The notes: generated from the sequence alone by a model not told the origin. DNA of 64,000 nucleotides from Rhodococcus opacus B4 (GCF_000010805.1 NC_012522.1:2542001-2606000), one strand, 5' to 3'; shown: positions 15,892-24,697, numbered from the stretch's first letter. Translations and numbers: made by a program.

Positions 15892-17034
15892 TCAGATACC
15901 GAGATCCTTCGCGACGATCGTCTTCATGATCTCGGTGGTGCCGCCGTAGATGGTCTGGATCCGCGCGTCGACGAACGCGCGTGCCACCGCGTACTCGCGC
16001 ATGTAGCCGTATCCGCCGTGCAGTTGCAGGCACCGGTCGGCGACGCGGACCTGCAGTTCGGTGGTCCACCACTTGAGCCGCGCGGCACGAGCCGCAGTCG
16101 GCTCACCGCGGACGTGCTGCCGGATGCAGTCGTCGAGGTAGGTACGGGCCAGGTCGAGTTCCGTGGCCAGTTCCGCAAGTACGAACTGCGTGTTCTGGAA
16201 TCCCGCGATCGGCTGGCCGAACGCGTTGCGCTCCTTCACGTACGCCAGGGTCTGTTCGAGCACGCCTTCGGCGGCGGCGACGGCGCCGACGGACAGGGAC
16301 AGCCGCTCCTGCGGCAGGTTGTGGACGAGTTGATAGAAACCCTGCCCCTCCTCGCCGAGCAGGTTCGCCACCGGAACGCGCATGTCGGTGAACGTCAGCT
16401 CGCTCGTGTCCTGGGCATGCAGCCCGATCTTCTCCAGGTTGCGGCCGCGGGAGAACCCCGGCGTGTCCGACTCGACGACGAGCAGGGACAACCCCTTGTG
16501 CTTGTCGGGCGCCGTGCGCACGGCGACGACGAAGAGCGTGCCGTTCTGGCCGTTGGAAATGAACGTCTTGCCGCCGTTCACCACGTAGTGGTCGCCGTCG
16601 CGCACCGCCGTGGTGCGAATGCCGGTGAGGTCGCTGCCGGTGCCCGGTTCCGTCATCGCGATGCCGAGGATCGTCTCCCCGGTGACGGTTCCGGGCAGCC
16701 ACCGCGCCTTCTGCTCCGGCGTCGTCATGTCCGTCAGGTACGGCAGCACCACGTCGTTCTGGAGGGAGAACGCGATACCCGCGGCGGCGGCACCCGCCCG
16801 GTTGACCTCGTCGACGACGATCGCGTGGTACCGGAAGTCCTCGACTCCGGGGCCGCCGTACTCCTCGGGAACCGGGAAGCCGAGCAATCCCTGTTTGCCG
16901 GCTTCGGTGAACAGCGCCGGGTCGAGGCAGCTCTCGTTCTCCCACTGCTCGTGGTGCGGAACGATCCGCTCGCGCACGAAGCTGCGGACACTGTCCCGGA
17001 ACTGCTGGTGCTCGGATTCGTAGTCGATGGTCAT
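15892..17034 (-). CDS. Acyl-CoA dehydrogenase (long-chain/isovaleryl-like active site)
   Basis: This 380-residue FAD enzyme contains AMTEPGTGSDL, TFISNGQNGTLFVV, QLHGGYGYMREYAVARAFVDARI and a terminal TIYGGTTEIMK. As in the enzyme at 2735, the usual short-chain base position is Gly (YGGT) and a Glu occurs in LPQERLSL, the arrangement of long-chain and isovaleryl-CoA dehydrogenases. AGGAGAG precedes the ATG. In this cluster it may form the ring double bond of cyclohexanecarboxyl-CoA or act on a later dicarboxyl-CoA. It is ten bases from the neighbouring dehydrogenase gene and in the same operon. Confidence 0.9.
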   Translation of the reverse strand: MTIDYESEHQQFRDSVRSFVRERIVPHHEQWENESCLDPALFTEAGKQGLLGFPVPEEYGGPGVEDFRYHAIVVDEVNRAGAAAAGIAFSLQNDVVLPYLTDMTTPEQKARWLPGTVTGETILGIAMTEPGTGSDLTGIRTTAVRDGDHYVVNGGKTFISNGQNGTLFVVAVRTAPDKHKGLSLLVVESDTPGFSRGRNLEKIGLHAQDTSELTFTDMRVPVANLLGEEGQGFYQLVHNLPQERLSLSVGAVAAAEGVLEQTLAYVKERNAFGQPIAGFQNTQFVLAELATELDLARTYLDDCIRQHVRGEPTAARAARLKWWTTELQVRVADRCLQLHGGYGYMREYAVARAFVDARIQTIYGGTTEIMKTIVAKDLGI

Positions 17035-17043
17035 GATGCTCTC

Positions 17044-18237
17044 CTATCCGCGGAACGCGTTCTCGCCGGTGAAGGCCTGCCCGAGAACCAGCTGGTGCAT
17101 TTCGGGGGTCCCCTCGTAGGTCAGGACCGATTCGAGGTTCACCATGTGCCGGATGACGGGGAACTCCAACGAGATTCCGTTGCCGCCCAGGATGGTGCGC
17201 GCCGTGCGGCAGATCTCGATGGCCTCACGGGTGTTGTTGAGTTTGCCGAAGCTGACCTGGTCCGGCCGCAGCCCGGCCGTGTCCTTGAGCCGGCCGAGGT
17301 GCAGCGACAGCAACTGCCCCTTGTGGAGTTCCACCGCCATGTCGGCCAGTTTTGCCTGGGTGAGCTGGAATCCGCCGATGGGCCGCCCGAACTGGGCGCG
17401 GTCCTTCGAGTACTGCAGGGCAGCCTCCCACGCGGACCGCGCCGCTCCCATCGCGCCCCACACGATGCCGTAGCGCGCCTCGGACAGGCTGCTGAGCGGG
17501 GCGCGTACGCCGCGTGCGTCGGGGAGCATCGCCGATTCGGGCAACCGCACATTGTCGAGCACGAGTTCGCTGGTGACCGAGGCGCGCAGCGACATCTTGT
17601 GCTTGATCAGGGGCGCACTGAAGCCGGGTGTGTCGGTCGGGACGATGAATCCGCGGATCCCGTCGTCGGTGGCCGCCCACACCACTGCGACGTCGGCGAT
17701 GCTGCCGTTGGTGATCCACATCTTGCGGCCGTTGAGGATCCAGTCCGAGCCGTCCCGCTTGGCGCGGGTCGACATCGAGGCCGGGTCGGAGCCCACGTCC
17801 GGTTCGGTGAGACCGAAGCAGCCGATGATCTCGCCCGCCGCCATGCCGGGCAGCCACTGGTTCTTCTGCTCCTCCGAACCGTTGTTCCAGATCGAGAACA
17901 TCGCCAGGGAGCCCTGCACCGAGACCAGGGACCGGATGCCGGAGTCGCAGGCCTCGAGTTCGAGGCACGCCAATCCGTAGTGGACGGCCGAGGATCCGCC
18001 GCATCCGTAGCCTTCGAGGTGCATGCCGAGGACCCCGAGCTTGCCGAACTCCTTCGCCAGTTCCCGGGCTCCGGGCAGATCCCCGGCCTCGAACCAGTCG
18101 GCGACGTGCGGGGTGACGTGTTCGGCGCAGAATTTCCGGACGGTGTCGCGGACAGCGAGTTCGTCGTCCGAGTACATCGAGTCGATGTCGAGCGGGTCGA
18201 CGGCACTGAACGGCCGTGGTTGTGCATGGGTGGTCAT
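17044..18237 (-). CDS. Glutaryl-CoA dehydrogenase-like acyl-CoA dehydrogenase
   Basis: This 397-residue enzyme belongs to the glutaryl-CoA dehydrogenase branch: GYGCGGSSAVHYGLACLELE, then DSGIRSLVSVQGSLAM with Arg102 where the family binds the gamma-carboxylate, FGLTEPDVGSDP, WITNGSIADV, and TYEGTPEMHQLVLGQAFTG with catalytic Glu375. Known members oxidise and decarboxylate glutaryl-CoA to crotonyl-CoA. That fits the end of a pathway in which ring cleavage gives pimeloyl-CoA and then glutaryl-CoA. The ATG at 18237 (MTTHAQPRP) is chosen because the open frame upstream lies inside the ligase gene. Confidence 0.85.
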   Translation of the reverse strand: MTTHAQPRPFSAVDPLDIDSMYSDDELAVRDTVRKFCAEHVTPHVADWFEAGDLPGARELAKEFGKLGVLGMHLEGYGCGGSSAVHYGLACLELEACDSGIRSLVSVQGSLAMFSIWNNGSEEQKNQWLPGMAAGEIIGCFGLTEPDVGSDPASMSTRAKRDGSDWILNGRKMWITNGSIADVAVVWAATDDGIRGFIVPTDTPGFSAPLIKHKMSLRASVTSELVLDNVRLPESAMLPDARGVRAPLSSLSEARYGIVWGAMGAARSAWEAALQYSKDRAQFGRPIGGFQLTQAKLADMAVELHKGQLLSLHLGRLKDTAGLRPDQVSFGKLNNTREAIEICRTARTILGGNGISLEFPVIRHMVNLESVLTYEGTPEMHQLVLGQAFTGENAFRG

Positions 18238-18248
18238 GACTGTGTCCT

Positions 18249-19928
18249 TTACGAGCCGAGGGTCTGGGTTCCGCGGGCGCCGGGGACGACGAACGCCCCG
18301 CTCTCGAACTCCCTGCGCGCGGTGTCGGTTGCCTTGTAGTGCAGCTTCTTTCCGGTCGCCGACACGGGGAGCGATTCGACGAAGCGGTAGGCGCGGGGCC
18401 GCTTGAACTGCGACAGCATCGGGTGCCTGCGACAGAAGTCGTCCAGTTCGTCGGCGGACGGGACCGGTGCGGTTGTGACGACGTACGCCACGACGACCTG
18501 GCCCCACTTGTCGTCCGGAACACCGACGACGAGCGAATCCGTCACCGACGCGTGCTCGTTCAGCGCCTCCTCGATCTGCACCGGGTGAACGTTCTCGCCG
18601 CCGGACAGGAGCATGTCGTCCTTGCGTCCGACAATGGTCACGAACTCCTTCTCGTCCCAGGTGGCGAGATCGCCGATGTGCAGCCAGCCGTTCCGGAACT
18701 TCTGCTTCTCCTGCTCCGGGGCATCGAAGTAGGCGTTGGCCCCCTTCGGGGAGCGGACGATGACCTCGCCGATCTCGGTTCCGTCCCTCGCGACCGTCTC
18801 GTGCGCGTCGGCGAGGCGGTCGTCGAACAACTTGACCACGGCGACGTCGTCGTCGATGCAGGCCCGCCCCGCGGTCCCAGCCATGTCGGGCAGATCGGTG
18901 GGCCTCAGGAAGGTGTTCCAGAAACCCTCCGTGCTGCCGTAGCCGTTGAAGATGCGCGGATTCAGCACCTTCTGGTAGTGCAGTGCCGCCTCCCGTTCGA
19001 GGGGCGCACCCATCGTGACGATGCCTTTGAGGGTGGACAGATCGCGGGGCTTCTCCTCCTGGGCACGAGCGAGCATCGCCAGGTTGGTCGGGGCGCCGAT
19101 CAGGAACGTCAGTCCGTGCTCCTCGACGTGGTCGAGGGTGGTCTCGGCGTCGAAGCTGCGCATCGGCACCAGCGACGCGCCGAGATAGAACGTGGGATTC
19201 GGTCCGGCGCAGTACAGTCCGCCGCGGTGGAACCACGGCGTCATGTTCAACGTCTTGTCTTCCGCCGTCAGCGGGAAATGCATGATCACGTCGTGGGCGC
19301 TGAAGATCTCGATCATGCTGTTGAGCGGGACGCCCTTCGGCATGCCCGTGGTACCCGACGTGAACAGCCGGGTGGTCTCGTCCCACACCGTGCGCGTCAC
19401 CTCCGGTGGGGACGCCGACTCGGCGACGAGGTCGTCGAACCGGATCACCTCGAAGCCGTCTCCCGGCAGGGGTTCTCCCGGACCGACGGCCACGACCAGG
19501 GCGGGTTTGTGCGTCGACCGTGCCAGCGCATCCCGCACCATGTCGCCGATCTCGGTGTCGTAGACGAACACCGCGGGACGGTTCGCGTCGAGAATGTATG
19601 CCGTCTCGCCGGACGCGAGCCGGAAGTTCATCGGCGATCCGACTGCCCCGCAGGCCTGCCCGGCCAGGTACAGCTGGGCGAACTCGGGGCCGTTGAACAA
19701 CTGGTAGGCCACGACGCCGCCCGGTGTGACGCCGGCGCGGGCGAGGCCGGTGGCGAGCCGGTCGACCCGGTCGCCGAGTTCGGCGTACGTCCAGCTCTCG
19801 CCGGTCGACGGGGACTGCATCGCGAGTCGATCGGCGTAGCGGTGCGTGTTGCGCCGGAAGCCGTTCAAATAGGTGAAGTCGTGCTCGAAGTACTGACGAT
19901 AGGCGTGGGCATCGTATGCGTACGTCAT
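18249..19928 (-). CDS. Acid:CoA ligase, likely cyclohexanecarboxylate-CoA ligase
   Basis: This 559-residue ANL ligase has the P-loop FTSGTTGMPKG at residues 189-199, the motif YGSTEGFWNT, the hinge IVGRKDDMLLSGGEN and a C-terminal lysine in SATGKKLHYK. GGGAG lies eight bases before the ATG at 19928. It is placed directly beside the BadH-like and BadI-like genes, so it most likely activates the alicyclic acid, the role of AliA in Rhodopseudomonas palustris. The substrate is inferred from context; medium-chain acid activation is the alternative. It also contains an unusual MTPWFHRGGLYCAGPNP segment typical of this ligase branch. Confidence 0.8.
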   Translation of the reverse strand: MTYAYDAHAYRQYFEHDFTYLNGFRRNTHRYADRLAMQSPSTGESWTYAELGDRVDRLATGLARAGVTPGGVVAYQLFNGPEFAQLYLAGQACGAVGSPMNFRLASGETAYILDANRPAVFVYDTEIGDMVRDALARSTHKPALVVAVGPGEPLPGDGFEVIRFDDLVAESASPPEVTRTVWDETTRLFTSGTTGMPKGVPLNSMIEIFSAHDVIMHFPLTAEDKTLNMTPWFHRGGLYCAGPNPTFYLGASLVPMRSFDAETTLDHVEEHGLTFLIGAPTNLAMLARAQEEKPRDLSTLKGIVTMGAPLEREAALHYQKVLNPRIFNGYGSTEGFWNTFLRPTDLPDMAGTAGRACIDDDVAVVKLFDDRLADAHETVARDGTEIGEVIVRSPKGANAYFDAPEQEKQKFRNGWLHIGDLATWDEKEFVTIVGRKDDMLLSGGENVHPVQIEEALNEHASVTDSLVVGVPDDKWGQVVVAYVVTTAPVPSADELDDFCRRHPMLSQFKRPRAYRFVESLPVSATGKKLHYKATDTARREFESGAFVVPGARGTQTLGS

Positions 19929-19953
19929 GATGAGTCTCCCGTCCCGGTGCCGG

Positions 19954-20688
19954 TCAGCCGGCCATGGTGAGGCCACCGCTGACGCTGATCACCTGGCCGG
20001 TGATGAACGATGCGGATTCGGACGCGAGGAACACGACCGGCGCCGCAACCTCTTCCGGCCGGGCGAGTCGACGGAACGGAATAGCCTTGACCAGAGCCTC
20101 TTTCAGCTTCTCCGCCTGCGCCTGGAACAGCGGCGTGTCGGTCGGGCCGGGGCAGACGCAGTTGACGTTGATCCCGTGCCGGGCCATCTCCCGCGCCAGC
20201 GACTTCGACAGCGCGATCACGCCGCCCTTCGCACCGGCATAGATGCTCTCCCCCGCGCTGCCGACACGGCCGGCATCGCTCGCGAGGTTGACGACGCGCC
20301 CACCGGTACCCGCCTCCACCATGCCGGGGAGGAAGGCACTGCACATGTGCACGGGCCCGAGGTAGTTGATCGCGACGACCTTCTCGGCGAATTCGGTGGT
20401 GGCGTTGAGGAACTGGTCGGTGCGGTCCCATCCCGCCGCGTTGACGAGGATGTTCGCGACCCCCACCTCGGCCGTCACCCGGTCGCGGAGGGCGTCGACC
20501 TGGGCCCGGTCGGCGACGTCGACGGTCATCGGAAAGAGCCGGTCGGGCCGCTCGGCCGCGGTCTTCTCCGCGGCCTGCAGGTCGAGGTCGGCGACGACCA
20601 CCCGGTCGCCCTGCTCGGCGAGTGCGAGCGCGATGGCCCGGCCGATGCCGGATCCTGCGCCGGTGACCACTGCGATGTTGTTACTCAT
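19954..20688 (-). CDS. badH: 2-hydroxycyclohexanecarboxyl-CoA dehydrogenase (BadH-like SDR)
   Basis: This 244-residue SDR has TGAGSGIG at 9-16, Asp36 after strand 2 (favouring NAD), and catalytic Ser137/Tyr150/Lys154. From memory it matches BadH of Rhodopseudomonas palustris at segments diagnostic for it: NAAGWD, ASDAGRVGSAGES.YAGAKGG, AREMARHGI.VN.VCPGPTDT, and FITGQVISVSGGLTM at the end. BadH oxidises 2-hydroxycyclohexanecarboxyl-CoA to the 2-keto compound, the substrate of BadI, whose likely gene is next door. An alignment would settle the call; a general 3-hydroxyacyl-CoA dehydrogenase is the alternative. Confidence 0.82.
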   Translation of the reverse strand: MSNNIAVVTGAGSGIGRAIALALAEQGDRVVVADLDLQAAEKTAAERPDRLFPMTVDVADRAQVDALRDRVTAEVGVANILVNAAGWDRTDQFLNATTEFAEKVVAINYLGPVHMCSAFLPGMVEAGTGGRVVNLASDAGRVGSAGESIYAGAKGGVIALSKSLAREMARHGINVNCVCPGPTDTPLFQAQAEKLKEALVKAIPFRRLARPEEVAAPVVFLASESASFITGQVISVSGGLTMAG

Positions 20689-20717
20689 ACTGTTTCCCCT
20701 TCCCGGCTGTTCCGGAC

Positions 20718-21512
20718 TCAGGCGTTCACGTACTTGTCGAACTCGGGCTTGCGCTTCTCCGCGAATGCCGCCGCGCCCTCGAGTCCCTCGGGTGAATGTG
20801 TGAACAGGTCGAGCGCAGACATCGCGAGGTTGCTCAGGCCGGCCTGGTGATCGGTGTCGGCGTTGAACGACTGCTTCAGGAATCGCAGGGCGGTGGGGCT
20901 CTTCTCGGCGATCTCGGCGGCGACGGCCTTCGCCTCGTCGAGCAGGCGGTCTGCGGGGACGACCCAGTTGACCAGACCCCAGCGTTCGGCGGTGGCCGCG
21001 TCGTACTGACGGCAGAGGTACCAGATCTCGCGGGCCCGCTTCTCACCGACGACGCGCGCCAGGAAGGCCGACCCGAAGCCGGCGTCGAACGAGCCCACCC
21101 GCGGTCCCGCCTGGCCGAACTTCGCGGTCTCGGACGCGATGGTGAGGTCGCAGAGAACGTGCAGCACGTGGCCGCCGCCGACAGCGATGCCGTTCACGGC
21201 CGCGATGACGGGCTTGGGGACGTCGCGAATCAGCTTGTGCAGATTGCCGATCTCGAACATACCGCTCTCGGTGGGCCCGTAGTCGCCGGTTTCGGCGCGC
21301 TGCTTCACGTCGCCGCCGGTGCAGAAGGCTTTCTCCCCCGCCCCGGTGAGAATGATCGCCTGCACCGCGTCGTCGGCCCATGCCGAACGGAACGCCTTGA
21401 TCAGTTCCTCGACGGTCTTTCCGCGAAATGCGTTGTAGCGCGCCGGACGGTTGATCGTGACGACCGCGGCAGCGCCGTCGACCTCGTAGGTGATGTCTTC
21501 GTAATCGGTCAC
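20718..21512 (-). CDS. badI: 2-ketocyclohexanecarboxyl-CoA hydrolase (BadI-like)
   Basis: This 264-residue crotonase-fold protein resembles BadI and MenB rather than hydratases: NRPARYNAFRGKTVEELIKA, AFCTGGD, VGSFDAGFGSAFLARVVGEKRAREIW with Asp143 in the MenB/BadI active-site motif, SPTALRFLKQSFNADTDHQAG and a terminal EKRKPEFDKYV. BadI opens the ring of 2-ketocyclohexanecarboxyl-CoA by hydrolysis to pimelyl-CoA. The GTG start at 21512 follows GGAAGG. Two TGAA-N6-TTCA-type sites lie in its promoter. The MenB alternative is unlikely because no menaquinone genes are near. Confidence 0.85.
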   Translation of the reverse strand: MTDYEDITYEVDGAAAVVTINRPARYNAFRGKTVEELIKAFRSAWADDAVQAIILTGAGEKAFCTGGDVKQRAETGDYGPTESGMFEIGNLHKLIRDVPKPVIAAVNGIAVGGGHVLHVLCDLTIASETAKFGQAGPRVGSFDAGFGSAFLARVVGEKRAREIWYLCRQYDAATAERWGLVNWVVPADRLLDEAKAVAAEIAEKSPTALRFLKQSFNADTDHQAGLSNLAMSALDLFTHSPEGLEGAAAFAEKRKPEFDKYVNA

Positions 21513-21561
21513 GGTGATTCCTTCCTGGGAGAGCCTGCGATGAGATGTGATTCAAGAAGTA

Positions 21562-21596
21562 TGAACCAGTATTCGATGGAAATGAACGTACATTCA
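21562..21596. promoter_or_regulatory. Tandem TGAA-N6-TTCA operators before the BadI-like gene
   Basis: TGAACGTACATTCA at 21583-21596 is a full match. TGAACCAGTATTCG at 21562-21575 has one mismatch. They start exactly 21 bases apart, about two helical turns, and lie 50-84 bases upstream of the GTG start, suitable for two TetR dimers binding one face of the promoter. Confidence 0.7.
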
Positions 21597-21625
21597 CACG
21601 CGGAGTGTGTCAAGGGTCACCCGCC

Positions 21626-22777
21626 CTACAGAAAGGCGCTGATCCCGGTCTCGGCCCGGCCGATCAGCAACTTCTGAATCTGGCTCGTGCCCTCGTACAG
21701 CGTCATGACCCGCGCATCGCGCATGTACTTGGCGACGGGGTATTCGTCGACGTAGCCGTACCCGCCGAACAGCTGAATTGCGTTGTTGGCGGCACGAACC
21801 GCCGCCTCACTGCAGAAGTACTTCGCCTTCGACGCGGCCGTCCCGAACGGCTCCCCGCGCTCGATCAGGTCGGCCGCCCGCCAGGTGAGCAACCGCCCGG
21901 CGTCGGTGTCGACGGACATGTCGGCGATCAGGTCCTGCACGAGTTGGAACGACGCGAGCGGACGGTCGAACTGCGTGCGCTCGCGGGCGTAGTCGACGGC
22001 CGCCTCGAGGCAGCCCTGGATGATCCCCACGCATCCGGCGCCGACCGAGACGCGCCCCTTGTCCAGCGAGTGCATCGCGATCGAGAAGCCCTGCCCCTCC
22101 GATCCGAGGAGGCAACTCGCCGGCACCCGCACGTCGGTGAACGACAACTCGGCGGTCGCCTGCCCGCGGAGCCCGAGCTTGCCGTGGATCTCGCGTGATT
22201 CGAAACCGGGCGTGTCCGTCGGGACCAGGAAGGCCGAAACACCCTTGGGCCCCGGACCTCCGGTGCGCGCGAACACCAGGCACAGCTTGGCCCATGTGCC
22301 GTTGGTGATGAAGATCTTGGAGCCGTTGATGACGTACTCGTCGCCGCTGCGCACGGCCTTGGTCTTCAGGTTGCCGGGATCGGAACCGTTGTCGGGCTCG
22401 GTGAGCCCGAAACAGGCGAGCGCCTCACCGGACGCGATGCGGGGCAGCCACTCGTGCTTCTGCTCCTCGGTGCCGTGCGAGAGGATCACCTTTCCCACCA
22501 GCCCCATCGACACCGACACGATGCCCCGGACCGCCGAGTCCGCCCGGCCGAGTTCCTCCATGCCGAGGCAGTACGTGATGTAGTCGCCCCCGAGCCCGCC
22601 GTACTCCTCCGGGATGGTCATGCCGAAGAAGCCGATGTCGGCGAGTTTCGGGACGATCGCGGTGTCCACCGATTCGCCGCGGTCCCACTCGGCGCGGTGC
22701 GGGACGACCTCCTTGTTCAGGAAGTCGCGGGCCAGCTGCCGGAACTCCTTCTGCTCCTCGGTCAGTGTCAGGTCCAT
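21626..22777 (-). CDS. Acyl-CoA dehydrogenase (short/medium-chain-type base)
   Basis: This 383-residue dehydrogenase has FGLTEPDNGSDPGNLKT, IFITNGTWAKLCLVF, LFGGYGYVDEYPVAKYMRDARV and TLYEGTSQIQKLLIG, so unlike the enzymes at 2735 and 15892 it carries the Glu of the short/medium-chain type (YEGT). GAGGAG precedes the ATG. It is separated from the BadI-like gene by a 113-base promoter region and has its own tandem operators upstream. It is the best candidate in the cluster for the first ring dehydrogenation of cyclohexanecarboxyl-CoA, the role of AliB/BadJ, but which of the three dehydrogenases does this cannot be decided from sequence alone. Confidence 0.88.
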   Translation of the reverse strand: MDLTLTEEQKEFRQLARDFLNKEVVPHRAEWDRGESVDTAIVPKLADIGFFGMTIPEEYGGLGGDYITYCLGMEELGRADSAVRGIVSVSMGLVGKVILSHGTEEQKHEWLPRIASGEALACFGLTEPDNGSDPGNLKTKAVRSGDEYVINGSKIFITNGTWAKLCLVFARTGGPGPKGVSAFLVPTDTPGFESREIHGKLGLRGQATAELSFTDVRVPASCLLGSEGQGFSIAMHSLDKGRVSVGAGCVGIIQGCLEAAVDYARERTQFDRPLASFQLVQDLIADMSVDTDAGRLLTWRAADLIERGEPFGTAASKAKYFCSEAAVRAANNAIQLFGGYGYVDEYPVAKYMRDARVMTLYEGTSQIQKLLIGRAETGISAFL

Positions 22778-22820
22778 GGAATGCTCCTCGGTGCCGCAAT
22801 GAATGGTTGATCATCAAGTA

Positions 22821-22855
22821 TGAGCGATTGCTCACAGCAAATGAAGCATTATTCA
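22821..22855. promoter_or_regulatory. Tandem operators before the acyl-CoA dehydrogenase gene
   Basis: TGAAGCATTATTCA at 22842-22855 sits inside longer AAATGAA/TTCATTT arms. TGAGCGATTGCTCA at 22821-22834 is a perfect inverted repeat of the same size. Their starts are 21 bases apart, the same spacing as at 21562-21596. They lie 44-78 bases upstream of the ATG. Confidence 0.7.
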
Positions 22856-22930
22856 TTTCGGAGAAGCCGTCAACCCTTCGCGAGTACGAAGTGCTGGCCT
22901 GGTGCCACGTCGCCTGGGTAGGCTCGGGAC

Positions 22931-23881
22931 ATGCCGGTCACCTGGTCGGACGACGTCGACGAGGTCATCCGCGATGACCTCACCAGCGGGTTCGCGTACA
23001 TCACACCCGCGGGAGGCGCGGTGGTGGCCGCCGTGGCACCCGTCGGCATGCGCGACCGCGAGCAGGGCACCGTCGCATTCACCACCTCGCTGGGTTTCGG
23101 CCGCAAGCTCGAGCGCATCAAGGCGGAACCCCGGGTGGCACTCGCCTTCCATGCCCGCGAGCACGGAATCGGCAGCGGCACCAACCGGCGCTATGTGCTC
23201 GTGCAAGGTGACGCGACGTTCGATCCCAGCCCCGACCGGGACATCCTCGACGCCATCGGCGAGCGCTCGGTCCCCTACACGGGAGTACCGCGGCGCGGCG
23301 CATTCTGGGACCGCTGGCTCAGCGCCTACTACGCCGACCGGGTTTTGGTGACGGTCACGGTGACACGGGTCGTCGCCTGGCCCGATCTGCGCATGAAAGG
23401 CAGGGCCGAGGTCTTCGGCGCCCCGCTCCCCAGCGTCGAGGCGCCGCCGCAGGAGCCACCGAAGAAGGGCACCGGCCCACGGGTGGACGCGACCAAGACC
23501 GGTGAGCGCGCGGGCAAGCTGCCGCACGTGCTGCTCGCCTACCGCGAGGCGGACGGTTATCCGGCCGTCGCGCCGGTCCACGTGAACTCGGCGAGCAGCG
23601 ACGGCGTGCGCCTGAGGGTTCCCGTCGGAGTTCCGCAGGGCGGCCGTCGCGCCGGCCTACTCGCCCATTCCTACCGCGCCAAGCTCATCGGACTCGAGTC
23701 CCGTCAGAACACCGGCTGGCTCGAGGTGACGGGCTCCGATGCCCTGTACGCACCGCACACCGAGTCCGGCTTCTCTGCGCCGCCGAACAAGACGATCATG
23801 CTCCTGGCCAACGGATTCCTGGCCCGTCGCGGCCTCGCGAAGGCTCGGAAGGAAGGCCGGGCGCAGGCGCTGGGCCGCTGA
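22931..23881 (+). CDS. Pyridoxamine-phosphate-oxidase-like split-barrel protein
   Basis: This 316-residue protein looks like an FMN or F420 binding split barrel: VTWSDDVDEVIRDDLTSGFAYITPAGG, then TVAFTTSLGFGRKLERIKAEPRVALAFHAREHG. A second, similar barrel-like stretch follows (KLPHVLLAYREADGYPAVAPVHVN ... AHSYRAKLIGLESRQNTGWLEV). It could be a flavin- or deazaflavin-dependent reductase; the cofactor is not certain. The upstream ribosome site is weak. It is transcribed away from the acyl-CoA cluster and is probably independent of it, though both promoters share the 22778-22930 gap. Confidence 0.7.
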   Translation: MPVTWSDDVDEVIRDDLTSGFAYITPAGGAVVAAVAPVGMRDREQGTVAFTTSLGFGRKLERIKAEPRVALAFHAREHGIGSGTNRRYVLVQGDATFDPSPDRDILDAIGERSVPYTGVPRRGAFWDRWLSAYYADRVLVTVTVTRVVAWPDLRMKGRAEVFGAPLPSVEAPPQEPPKKGTGPRVDATKTGERAGKLPHVLLAYREADGYPAVAPVHVNSASSDGVRLRVPVGVPQGGRRAGLLAHSYRAKLIGLESRQNTGWLEVTGSDALYAPHTESGFSAPPNKTIMLLANGFLARRGLAKARKEGRAQALGR

Positions 23882-24052
23882 GTCGGATCACGCCGCCGTT
23901 CGCGTAGAGAATCTGCCCGTTCGCGGGCCGGCACGTGGTTCACCGCCGCCGGGTTCGTCACGGTATTCTCGGCTGAACCGAACCTTCGGTCGGCCCCCGT
24001 GGACGACGGCGCACCGATGCGGTGGAGTTCTGCACCTGAAAGGATTGCGCGC

Positions 24053-24664
24053 ATGACTACGGCACGCCCCGCACGGAAGACCGGATCGCCCGGACGGCCC
24101 GGCTACGACCTCGACTCGCTGCTCGCTGTCGCCGTCAAGGTCTTCAACGACAAGGGCTACGACGGCACCAGCATGGAGGTGCTGGCCCAGCGCCTGGGAA
24201 TCACGAAGTCGTCGATCTATCACCACGTGTCCGGGAAGTCGGAGCTCCTCGAACTTGCGCTCTCCCGCGCGCTCAACGCCCTCTTCGCCGTCACCACCGA
24301 GGAGAAGGCGACGAGCGGCCGCTACATCGACCGCCTCGAATACCTCGTCCGCCGCAGTGTCGAGGTACTCGCCGCCGAACTCCCCTACGTCACGCTCCTG
24401 CTGCGAGTCCGCGGCAACACCGCGGTGGAGCGTCGGGCCCTCGCCCGCCGCCGCGAGTTCGACGCCTTCGTCAGCGACCTCGTCGTCGCGGCGGCGGAAG
24501 AGGGCGACCTGCGGCCCGGAATCGATCCCGCACTCACCAGCCGGCTCGTGTTCGGCACGGTCAACTCGCTGATCGAGTGGTACCGCCCCCGCACCGGCGG
24601 GACGGTCGCCGACCTCGCCGACGCCGTCGTCGAGCTGACGTTCGACGGGCTGCGCCGCGCCTGA
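24053..24664 (+). CDS. TetR-family regulator (PaaR-like appearance)
   Basis: This 203-residue regulator has its helix-turn-helix at about residues 19-64 (LLAVAVKVFNDKGYDGTSM, ITKSSIYHHVSGKSELL). AAAGGA lies eight bases before the ATG at 24053; the frame upstream of it has no TetR sequence. The opening GRPGYDLDSLLAVAVKVFN followed by this recognition helix resembles actinobacterial phenylacetate regulators (PaaR), but no paa genes are present here, so the target is unknown. It lies 171 bases after the split-barrel gene and converges with the LacI gene. Confidence 0.8.
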   Translation: MTTARPARKTGSPGRPGYDLDSLLAVAVKVFNDKGYDGTSMEVLAQRLGITKSSIYHHVSGKSELLELALSRALNALFAVTTEEKATSGRYIDRLEYLVRRSVEVLAAELPYVTLLLRVRGNTAVERRALARRREFDAFVSDLVVAAAEEGDLRPGIDPALTSRLVFGTVNSLIEWYRPRTGGTVADLADAVVELTFDGLRRA

Positions 24665-24697
24665 CGCGCCAGGCCGGCGAGCCGGGACGGCGTCGGG

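Noticed and set aside
15841-18339. A forward frame of over 800 codons across two acyl-CoA dehydrogenases
   Set aside because: The opposite strand carries clear dehydrogenase motifs along the same stretch; the forward frame is an antisense artefact of high GC.
20718-21512. MenB (naphthoate synthase) for the crotonase-like gene
   Set aside because: No other menaquinone genes are near, while a BadH-like dehydrogenase and an acid ligase flank it; the ending EKRKPEFDKY fits BadI.
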